DNA of 11,696 nt from JAXFQS01 sp034178815 (GTDB taxonomy: Bacteria > Verrucomicrobiota > Kiritimatiellia > RFP12 > DVOR01): assembly GCA_034178815.1 (NCBI GenBank), contig JAXFQS010000001.1:1-11696 (forward strand), in the 5' to 3' direction. The position numbers and the translations under genes are program-made. Shown here one piece after another: positions 6,668-11,696 of the stretch. The notes under the pieces are model-generated. The model did not search any database. It worked only from the letters and a program-made list of their open reading frames with translations, and had not been told where the DNA came from. Within the stretch, counting starts at the first letter, position 1. Each line of letters starts with the position of its first letter.

Positions 6668-8094
6668 AGCAACCCCCCTTCACGCCCCACCTTCATACCC
6701 TTCGGATGCGCCGGAGAGCAGAACCTGTCCTGCACCTGGCTGCGATAGAGCGTCCACCCGTGGCAACTCGCAAACGCCACCCCGCAGACCACCATCGACG
6801 GCATCAAGAGCGCGTGATTCCCCGTAATCTCACTCACCATCAACATCGCCGCAAGCGGCGTGCGGATCGACGCCGCCAGAAACCCCGCCATCCCCACCAA
6901 CGCACACGCCCCCATCCCCACGCCCAACCCCGGCAACGCCAAGTGCACCCCCATCCCAGTCGCCGCCCCCAAGAGCGCCCCCTCCACCAAAGCCGGCCCA
7001 AATACCCCGCCACTGCCACCACTGCCCACCGTCGCCGCCGTCGCCACCATCTTCAAAACAAACAGAATCAGAATCCACCCCACCAACCCCCAGCCGAAGA
7101 GCGAACGGTCACTCTCCAGATTCTCACTGAGCACATCCTGCACCAACCCGTAGCCCGTCCCGAAGACCTCCGGTGCCAACAACCCCAGCGTCCCCACCGC
7201 CAGCCCACCCATCGCCGGCTTGAGCCACCACGACCAGTCCAACTGACGAAAGAGCAGTTCCGTCTGCCGAAACACCAACATATTCAGCCGCGCCCCCATC
7301 GCCACCACCAGCGCCAATAGCAGATAGACCGCCAAGTGCGACGGCGTCCGATAGGCGCACGCCGCCATCCCGAAAAGCGGCTCCCACCCGTAGAACCCCG
7401 CAAAGACACTGTAGCCCACCACCGAAGCGACCATCGCCGGAATAATCACCTCGAACTCCAAATCCAAATCCCGGTAGAGCACCTCCGCGGCGAAAAGCGC
7501 CCCCGCCAGCGGCGCGCGGAAGAGCGCCCCCACCCCAGCACCCAATCCCGCCGCCAGCAACGCCCGCCGCTCCGTCGGCGAGAGGTGCAACGCCTGCGCA
7601 ATCGCCGACCCGCACCCCGCGCCAATCAAGGTGACCGGCCCTTCGCATCCCGCACTGCCCCCCGAGCCAATCGTCAGCGCCGAGGTGATGGCCTTGATGG
7701 GGACGACCTTCCACCCCAGCAGCCCCGCGCGACGGTGATACGCGTCAATCGCCGTATCCGTCCCGTGCCCCCCCGCCTCAGGGCAGAACCAACGCCCAAT
7801 CACCGAGGCCAACAGCGCCCCCAAAGCGGGCAGAGCCCACAGAATCCACCACCGCGGACGCATTGCACTAGCCCCGAAAAAGAGCGGCACTTCACCCTGC
7901 GCTTCGTGCGGCGCAAAGCCGCCGAGAGTGCCCAAGATGCCGTGGCGGCAGAGTTCGAACAAGGCGTTGAATCCGACCGCCGAGAGCCCCACGGCTACGC
8001 CCGTGAGGGAGCAGAGGGCAAAGGCACGACCCGTGCGCCACGAAGCGCCGCCGCCGAGCCAGAACTTGACCCACTTCTTCACCCGCTCACTCAT
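6664..8094 (-). CDS. ClC family chloride channel/transporter
   Basis: A 476-residue polytopic inner-membrane protein of the ClC family, with no CBS domains. Key motifs are GSGGSAGCEGP (143-153), where E151 corresponds to the gating glutamate (E148 of E. coli ClC-ec1), GSGGSGGVFGP (358-366 region), and APLAGALFAAEVLYRD (194-209). In the last motif the position equal to the internal proton glutamate E203 is V205, while its neighbour E204 is kept. TLYRSQ (448-453) supplies a tyrosine (Y450) where the central-pore Tyr445 is expected. The GSGIP anion-binding motif is replaced by GGHGTD (108-113), as in a bacterial subfamily with TD in place of IP. Valine at the E203 site is found in ClC channels, so passive chloride flow is possible; substrate and mechanism cannot be read with certainty. 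The ATG follows an AAGGGGG sequence by 9 nt. This is the first gene of the five-gene group, next to the repeat array. Confidence 0.95.
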   Translation of the reverse strand: MSERVKKWVKFWLGGGASWRTGRAFALCSLTGVAVGLSAVGFNALFELCRHGILGTLGGFAPHEAQGEVPLFFGASAMRPRWWILWALPALGALLASVIGRWFCPEAGGHGTDTAIDAYHRRAGLLGWKVVPIKAITSALTIGSGGSAGCEGPVTLIGAGCGSAIAQALHLSPTERRALLAAGLGAGVGALFRAPLAGALFAAEVLYRDLDLEFEVIIPAMVASVVGYSVFAGFYGWEPLFGMAACAYRTPSHLAVYLLLALVVAMGARLNMLVFRQTELLFRQLDWSWWLKPAMGGLAVGTLGLLAPEVFGTGYGLVQDVLSENLESDRSLFGWGLVGWILILFVLKMVATAATVGSGGSGGVFGPALVEGALLGAATGMGVHLALPGLGVGMGACALVGMAGFLAASIRTPLAAMLMVSEITGNHALLMPSMVVCGVAFASCHGWTLYRSQVQDRFCSPAHPKGMKVGREGGLL

Positions 8095-8103
8095 CCCTCA
8101 CAT

Positions 8104-8110
8104 CCCCCTT
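8104..8110 (-). promoter_or_regulatory. Ribosome-binding site for the ClC gene
   Basis: The minus strand reads AAGGGGG, 9 nt before the ATG at 8094. An ATG-TGA pair just downstream of it rules out the earlier out-of-frame ATG as a start. This supports 8094 as the start and the ClC gene as the head of the group. Confidence 0.45.
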
Positions 8111-8130
8111 TCTGCGTGGAGGGGTGGTGT

Positions 8131-8291
8131 CTCCCAAGTCGGAGAGGTGGGTGTTGCTCCGCAGGGCAAAGGGTCGCTGACCCTCTGCACTCCCGGACGC
8201 GGGCTGGTGGCGCGGGGCTCCGTTGTCGCCCGCTTTCCAGCCCGCTCCCTTTGAACAGAGTAGCCCCAAACCTGCGCGCCAAATCTGGCGC
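8131..8291 (+). repeat. Structured tandem repeat, unit 1
   Basis: First unit of the tandem array. It begins CTCCCAAGTCGGAG and ends GCGCCAAATCTGGCGC. It contains three stem-loops. Stem 1 is GCAAAGGGTC (8166-8175) with GACCCTCTGC (8179-8188), loop GCT, one A-C mismatch. Stem 2 is GCGGGCTGG (8199-8207) with CCAGCCCGC (8237-8245), a perfect 9 bp. Stem 3 is GCGCCA/TGGCGC around loop AATC near 8277-8290. Just before stem 1, TTGCTC and GGGCAA (loop CGCA) can also pair; because GCAA is shared with stem 1, the two hairpins exclude each other. Confidence 0.85.
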
Positions 8292-8451
8292 CTCCCAAGT
8301 CGGAGGGGAGGGTGTTGCTCCGCAAGGCAAAGGGTCGTTGACCCTCTGCACTCCCGGACGCGAGACGGCGGCTTTGCTCCTGCGTCGCACCGCCTCCCGT
8401 CTCGCTCGCTTTGAGCAGAAGGCGTCTCCTGCCAGCGCACCAAATCTGGCG
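8292..8451 (+). repeat. Structured tandem repeat, unit 2
   Basis: Second unit, in the same orientation, offset by 161 bp at its start, at stem 1 and at CCAAATCTGGCG (8440-8451). Stem 1 is GCAAAGGGTC (8327-8336) with GACCCTCTGC (8340-8349), loop GTT. Stem 2 is GCGAGACGG (8360-8368) with CCGTCTCGC (8397-8405). It has the same geometry as unit 1, but three of nine base pairs are replaced by other complementary pairs and none is broken. Stem 3 is weaker here. TTTGAGCAGA (from 8410) corresponds to TTTGAACAGA in unit 1. Confidence 0.85.
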
Positions 8452-8625
8452 TTTCCAAGGGGGGGGTGCGGCTCCATCTCGCACCACAAATCCCGCGGTT
8501 CCCAAAAGGGCTCGCGATTCCAATCGACGCGCCAAAGAAGGCGTCTCCAAGGGGTTCGCGTGCGGCCATTGAGCAGAGGGCTCGGGCTGGCTCCAAGGTT
8601 GCGAACGCCGATTTTCTGAGGCGCG
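8452..8625 (+). repeat. Decayed third unit of the tandem repeat
   Basis: The phase of the array continues. TCCAAGG at about 8454 sits 160 bp after CCCAAG of unit 2, and GGGTGCGGCTCC follows where GGGTGTTGCTCC is expected. TTGAGCAGA near 8570 is about 158 bp after its counterpart. A stretch near 8599-8620 (AACGCCGATTTTCTGAGGCG) lies where CCAAATCTGGCG is expected and is loosely similar. Stems 1 and 2 are not recognisable; different hairpins occur instead. It is called as a diverged copy, with the right boundary uncertain. Confidence 0.5.
8489..8519. other. Stem-loop inside the decayed third repeat unit
   Basis: AATC..GCG (8489-8497, with a 2-nt bulge) pairs with CGCGATT (8513-8519), and CCC (8501-8503) pairs with GGG (8508-8510) around an AAAA loop. 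On the minus strand the hairpin is followed by ATTTGTGG, only a weak T-run. It lies about 215 bp beyond the ruvA stop. A terminator role for the ruvA group is possible but poorly supported. Confidence 0.35.
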
Positions 8626-8733
8626 TTTAGTTCCAGAGAGAAGGCGTCTGTTCCGTTCTTCGAAGGTCGCGCGGGGCTCCGGGGTTGGGGGCAAATGGGA
8701 AGGAGCCTTGTGCTGGGGGTGGGTGTCATAGGC

Positions 8734-9306
8734 TCAGGAGCGGGAGGCGAGGGCGGCTTTGACGAGGTCGGAGGGGCGGGTAATCTCGGGGCGGGCGGTA
8801 TGGGCTTGGCGGACGAGGCGGTCGGCTTCGGTGGGGGAAAATCCGAGGGCGGCAAGGGCGAGGGCGGCATCGTGCAGGAGGGGGCTTTGGGGGGCGCTTT
8901 GGGAGAGGTCGGATTTATCGCGCAGTTCGAGCAGGATGCGTTGGGCGCTCTTTTTGCCGATGCCGGGAACGCGGGTCAATCGGGCAAGGTCGTTCTCGGC
9001 GAGGGCGCGGCGGAGTTCGGCGGGGGGGAGGGCGCTGAGGACGGCGAGGGCGAGTTTGGGGCCGATGCCGTTGACGCCCAGCAGGAGGCGGAAGTGGCGG
9101 CGTTCGTCGGCGGTGGCAAAGCCGTAGAGTTCCCACGCATCCTCGCGGATGGTCAGGTGGGTAAAGAGGGTGGCGCGCGCGCCGAGGGGGGGCAGGGCGG
9201 CGGCGGTCTCTAGGGTGGTCTGGAGGCGGTAGCCGATGCCGTTTAGGTCGAGGATGACGGCGTCGGGGGTGCGGTCGAGGAGGGTTCCGGTGAGGCGGTC
9301 TATCAC
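8734..9306 (-). CDS. ruvA: Holliday junction branch migration protein RuvA
   Basis: RuvA tetramers bind four-way DNA junctions and position the RuvB motor during recombinational repair. The protein has 190 residues, near the usual length of about 200. The OB-fold domain (1-62) starts MIDRLTGTLL and includes REDAWELYGF, with E55 and D56 as the acidic pin at the junction centre. Two helix-hairpin-helix motifs follow: GVNGIGPKLALAVL (77-90) and RVPGIGKKSAQRIL (112-125). The RuvB-contacting domain III is 144-190 (ALAALGFSPTEADRLV). The start is GTG at 9306, chosen from the family N-terminus. No strong Shine-Dalgarno is visible, and the previous gene ends 4 nt upstream, so coupled translation is likely. 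ruvB and ruvC are not in the window; the gene is the last of its group. Confidence 0.97.
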   Translation of the reverse strand: MIDRLTGTLLDRTPDAVILDLNGIGYRLQTTLETAAALPPLGARATLFTHLTIREDAWELYGFATADERRHFRLLLGVNGIGPKLALAVLSALPPAELRRALAENDLARLTRVPGIGKKSAQRILLELRDKSDLSQSAPQSPLLHDAALALAALGFSPTEADRLVRQAHTARPEITRPSDLVKAALASRS

Positions 9307-9310
9307 GGGT

Positions 9311-9886
9311 CTATTCTTGAATGTAGAAGCGCCAGGGGAGGGTGTTGCCGGCTTTGGTTTTGAGGGGAAATTCGGCGTGGGCGGTGGCGGGTGGGGCGGG
9401 GGGAATGGTGGCGTTGGGGGATTTTTTGGGCGCGGGTTTGAGGGCAGGTTTGGGGGGAACTGGTGCGGGTTGGGGTTTGGTTTCGGGGGCTTTGGGGGGT
9501 GGGAGGGTCTCGACGCGGATGATGGTTTGGGTGATGACGAGGGGTTGAGGGGGAGGCGTGGGAGTGGGTTGGGGTTGGGTCGGGTTCTGCTGGGCGGCGA
9601 GGGTGCGGGCTTGGGTGTCGAGCAGGTCGATGAGGCGGGCCTGGATGTCGTAGGTGTCGTCGGAGGCGTTGCGGGCCAGTACGAGGAAGGCGCAGCCGAA
9701 GAGGAAGATGGTCAGCAGGAAGAGCGAGCCGAAGAAGGCGGTCAGCAGAATCAGTTTGCGACGGGCTTTTTCGCGCTCGGCTTCGAGGTAGCCTTGGAAG
9801 GCTTTGAGGACGGGGAACTCTTCTTCGGGGGCGTTGTGCAGGGCCAGTCCGAAGGGAGTCTGGGGTGGGACTTGGGGGTTGTCCAT
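9311..9886 (-). CDS. Single-span membrane protein with proline-rich tail, unknown function
   Basis: 191 residues, family not recognised. The N-terminus (1-44) is polar and ends with a basic cluster (KARRK, 40-44). One strong transmembrane segment covers about 45-70 (LILLTAFFGSLFLLTIFLF at its core). By the positive-inside rule the N-terminus should be cytoplasmic. After the span comes a short helix-prone part (78-100), then a long Pro/Ala/Lys-rich stretch (101-167) that could reach across the periplasm. It ends with a distinct non-repetitive segment, PLKTKAGNTLPWRFYIQE (174-191), which may be a folded or binding element. The start ATG has GAGGAG 5 nt upstream. The preceding PFL gene's TAG overlaps that site and ruvA starts 4 nt after this gene, so it is within the group. 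The proline-rich periplasmic layout recalls TonB- or cell-division-type spanning proteins, but there is no sequence evidence for either. Confidence 0.8.
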   Translation of the reverse strand: MDNPQVPPQTPFGLALHNAPEEEFPVLKAFQGYLEAEREKARRKLILLTAFFGSLFLLTIFLFGCAFLVLARNASDDTYDIQARLIDLLDTQARTLAAQQNPTQPQPTPTPPPQPLVITQTIIRVETLPPPKAPETKPQPAPVPPKPALKPAPKKSPNATIPPAPPATAHAEFPLKTKAGNTLPWRFYIQE

Positions 9887-9891
9887 AGGGG

Positions 9892-9897
9892 CTCCTC
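9892..9897 (-). promoter_or_regulatory. Ribosome-binding site for the proline-rich membrane protein
   Basis: GAGGAG on the minus strand, 5 nt before the ATG at 9886. It begins at the first codon position after TA of the PFL gene's TAG stop (CTAGAGGAG), so the upstream stop and this site share a base. This points to coupled translation. Confidence 0.75.
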
Positions 9898-11270
9898 TAG
9901 TTCATCAGGCTATGGATGGGGGCGGGAATGTGCCCGCCGCGGCGGATGAAGGTTTCCGCCCCGCAGGGGGAGGCGGGCGCAATGACGCTGCCGGCTCCAA
10001 AGAGGCCGCCGAAGTCGACGGTTTCGCCGACTCTCGCGCCGGGTAGGGGGATGACGCGGACGCCGGTGGTTTTGCGGGCGGAGACGCCAATGGCGGCTTC
10101 GTCGAGGATGATGCCGGCGATGGTCTCGGAGCGGGTATCGCCGGGCAGGAGAATCATATCGAGTCCGACGGAGCAGACGGCGGTCATCGCTTCGAGTTTC
10201 TCCAGCGTGAGGGTGCCTTCGGTGACGGCCGCGGAGAGGGCGTGGTCTTCCATCACGGGGATGAAGGCTCCCGAGAGGCCGCCGACGGCGCTGGAGGCAA
10301 AGGAGCCGCCTTTCTTGACGGCATCGTTGAGCATCATCACGGCGGCGGTGGTGCCGGGGGCGCCGATTTTCTCGATGCCGAGGGCTTGGTAGATTTCGCC
10401 CACGGAGTCGCCCACGCGGGGGGTCGGGGCAAGGGAGAGGTCGACAATGCCGAAGGGATAGCCTTGGCGGCGGGCGACTTCGCGAGCAATGAGTTCGCCG
10501 GTGCGGGTGACGCGGTAGGCGGCGTGTTTGATGCGCTCGGCGAGTTCATCGAGGGTGGCATTGGGGTGGTCGCGCAGGTGCTGCTCGACGGCGCGTTTGA
10601 CGACGCCCGGGCCGGATACGCCGGCGTTGATGACGCATTCGGGTTCGCCCGGGCCGAGCAGTGCCCCCGCCATAAAGGGGTTGTCCTCCTGCATATTGGC
10701 AAAGACGACGATTTTGGCGCAGGCAAATCCGCGGTCGGCGCGGGAGGCTTCGGCGGCGGCGACGATCTGGTCAGATACGAGCCGCACGGCGTCGACATTG
10801 ATGCCCGCGCGGGTGGTTCCGACATTGACCGAGGCGCAGACGCGGCGGGTCTGACTGAGGGCTTCGGGGAGGGCTTCGATGAGGGTGCGCTCGCCCGGGG
10901 TGATACCCTTCTGGCAGAGGGCGCTGTAGCCGCCCAAGAGGTCAATGCGGCAGGCTTCGGCGGCTTCGTCGAGCACGCGGCAGAGGGCGACGGCGGTCTC
11001 GCGGGTGTGGCCTTCGAGGAGTTGGGAAATGGGGGAGACGGCGATGCGCTTGTTGACGATGGGCAGGCCGTAGCGGGCGGAGACGGCATCGCAGGCTTCG
11101 ACATGGCGGCTGGCTTTGGAGATAATCTTCTCGCGCACCGCCTGGAGCAGGCGCTCGGGGTCGCGGTCGGCGCAGGAGAGCAGGTTGATGCCGAGGGTGA
11201 CGGTGCGCACATCGAGGTTTTCCTCCTGAACCATGCGCAGGGTCGAGAGGATTTCGCTGTTGGAAACCAT
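9897..11270 (-). CDS. PFL family protein (UPF0210/DUF711)
   Basis: 457 residues, matching the usual length of about 450 for UPF0210. The fold is related to pyruvate formate-lyase/glycyl radical enzymes, but no reaction has been firmly assigned. Typical blocks: an N-terminus ENLDVRTVTLGINLLSCAD (17-35), KRIAVSPISQLLEG (74-87), SVNVGTTRAGINVDAVRL (147-164), GAFIPVMEDHALS (334-346), CSVGLDMILLPGDT (366-379) and PGARVGETVDFGGLFGAGSV (410-429). No glycyl-radical RVxGY-type motif was recognised. It is directly preceded (3 nt) by an ACT-domain gene. This pairing of UPF0210 with a UPF0237-type ACT protein is a known conserved arrangement in bacteria and archaea, so the ACT protein probably regulates or partners it. 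The ATG is preceded by GGAG at a spacing of about 7 nt. A cytoplasmic location is expected. Confidence 0.95.
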   Translation of the reverse strand: MVSNSEILSTLRMVQEENLDVRTVTLGINLLSCADRDPERLLQAVREKIISKASRHVEACDAVSARYGLPIVNKRIAVSPISQLLEGHTRETAVALCRVLDEAAEACRIDLLGGYSALCQKGITPGERTLIEALPEALSQTRRVCASVNVGTTRAGINVDAVRLVSDQIVAAAEASRADRGFACAKIVVFANMQEDNPFMAGALLGPGEPECVINAGVSGPGVVKRAVEQHLRDHPNATLDELAERIKHAAYRVTRTGELIAREVARRQGYPFGIVDLSLAPTPRVGDSVGEIYQALGIEKIGAPGTTAAVMMLNDAVKKGGSFASSAVGGLSGAFIPVMEDHALSAAVTEGTLTLEKLEAMTAVCSVGLDMILLPGDTRSETIAGIILDEAAIGVSARKTTGVRVIPLPGARVGETVDFGGLFGAGSVIAPASPCGAETFIRRGGHIPAPIHSLMN

Positions 11271-11273
11271 TGG

Positions 11274-11696
11274 CTACTCCAGTATCGACTTAATCGGGCC
11301 GATTTCGTTGGTCGCCCGGATGATGTTCTCGTGGCAGAGATGCGACTCAAGGCCGAGCCCTTTGGCGGTCGCTGCCAGCCCCTCGCGCAAGGCCCCGGGT
11401 TCGACGCCGGCAGGGACATCGAGCCGCGCGGTGTAGACCACCCGCTCCCCCTCGCGCTCCACCCGCCAATCCTCAATATTCACCCCGTGCCCCACCAGAA
11501 AGCGGCTCACCCCCAGAATCGTCCCCGGACGGTCAGGCCCCGAGAGCGTCGTCACAAAGCAACTCCCCTCCCCATTCGCGCCCCGACCCGAACCCGGCTC
11601 GTACGCCCCAACCGTCACCGACACAACCCCCGCTATCCCCTCCAACTCAAGCGCAAAACGCCCCCCATCGAACCCATCCGGCACCTCCAACACAAA
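11274..11696 (-). CDS. Two-ACT-domain protein (UPF0237/GcvR-like), 5' end beyond the window
   Basis: 140 residues are visible and the frame is open to the window edge. A GTG at 11693 could be read as a start, but it falls within what looks like the end of a first ACT domain (FVLEVPDGFDG..), so the true start is probably outside. The second, complete ACT domain begins FVTTLSGPDRPGTILGVSRFL, continues GHGVNIEDWRVE, and ends with CHENIIRATNEIG, like the HEDIF-type tail of UPF0237 proteins. ACT domains bind small ligands, often amino acids, and control partner proteins. The gene ends 3 nt before the PFL/UPF0210 gene, its usual partner. UPF0237 proteins typically have a single ACT domain of about 90 residues, so a tandem form would be somewhat unusual. 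Codon use moves from G-ending at the edge to C-ending at the 3' end. Confidence 0.88.
   Translation of the reverse strand, partial: FVLEVPDGFDGGRFALELEGIAGVVSVTVGAYEPGSGRGANGEGSCFVTTLSGPDRPGTILGVSRFLVGHGVNIEDWRVEREGERVVYTARLDVPAGVEPGALREGLAATAKGLGLESHLCHENIIRATNEIGPIKSILE

Larger units (their letters stand above)
8095..8733. other. 639-bp non-coding gap between ruvA and the ClC gene, holding a tandem repeat array
   Basis: This is the only long gap between co-directional genes apart from the one after dnaE. Most of it (about 8131-8625) is a tandem array with a period near 160 bp, rich in stem-loops. The promoter of the ClC-to-dnaE group should be in this region, but no convincing -35/-10 pair was found. 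No clear intrinsic terminator for ruvA was found either. Open frames cross the gap on both strands. Their translations simply repeat the array (for example CRGS and EQHPPLRLG recur), and none has family-like sequence or a good ribosome-binding site, so they are not called. Confidence 0.8.

Noticed and set aside
7336..8619. A 427-codon plus-strand open frame over the ClC 5' part and the repeat array
   Set aside because: It is antisense to ClC for half its length and reads through the tandem repeat for the rest. The translation is Arg/Pro-rich and repetitive, with no plausible ribosome-binding site or family similarity.
8131..8625. CRISPR array
   Set aside because: The units are about 160 bp and abut without spacers of uniform length. 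There are no short identical repeats and no cas genes.
8095..8733. Insertion sequence or MITE remnant with terminal inverted repeats and target duplication
   Set aside because: No terminal inverted repeats bounding the whole array, no target-site duplication and no transposase fragment could be identified. A mobile palindromic element is still possible but not shown.
8087..8870. Overlapping minus-strand open frames of 169, 198 and 259 codons across the repeat gap
   Set aside because: Three frames are open at once, which reflects composition. Each shows the repeat in translation, and they overlap the ruvA 3' end or ClC 5' end in the wrong frame.

Overview
This is a GC-rich bacterial stretch with every convincing gene on the minus strand. 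Read 5'->3' along that strand (right to left in plus coordinates) there are two tightly packed operon-like groups and the start of a third gene. Group 1 (11696 to 8734): a two-ACT-domain protein cut by the window edge, a PFL/UPF0210 family protein, an unrecognised single-span membrane protein with a proline-rich tail, and ruvA. Group 2 (8094 to 540): a ClC-type chloride transporter or channel, a double PTS EIIA-like protein, an ELM1-like (DUF1022) protein, a membrane-anchored LysM protein and dnaE, the replicative DNA polymerase III alpha subunit. Most junctions in group 2 are 4-nt stop/start overlaps, so the five genes are probably co-transcribed and translationally coupled. At the far left, 1-134 holds the N-terminus of a probable small membrane protein that runs off the window.

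The two gaps are not plain spacers. The 639-bp gap between ruvA and the ClC gene holds a roughly 160-bp tandem repeat: two good units plus one decayed unit, starting near 8131, 8292 and 8452. A related single copy lies at 400-472, in the gap after dnaE, on the opposite strand. The units contain stem-loops whose arms change in step. One 9-bp stem differs between units 1 and 2 at three base pairs, and both partners changed each time, so pairing is kept. This is the strongest sign of unexplained structure in the window.

The most unusual gene is the EIIA-like one. Its C-terminal half is a type-2 EIIA domain with the expected active-site histidine. Its N-terminal half aligns as a second, degenerate copy in which that histidine is threonine. 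It overlaps the ClC gene by 4 nt, so a regulator-transporter pairing is a reasonable hypothesis. The ClC protein keeps the gating glutamate but has valine where proton-coupled exchangers carry the internal proton glutamate.

Third-position codon choice shifts along the window: G-ending codons dominate near the start of each group and C-ending codons near its end. The sign of the GC skew therefore flips several times although all genes point the same way.

Organism: a high-GC, Gram-negative-type bacterium is likely. A lineage such as Kiritimatiellota/Lentisphaerota or another member of the PVC group would fit the mix of genes and the hairpin-type intergenic repeats, but this is a low-confidence impression, not a demonstrated placement. 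No rRNA, tRNA, CRISPR array, transposase or phage gene was seen.
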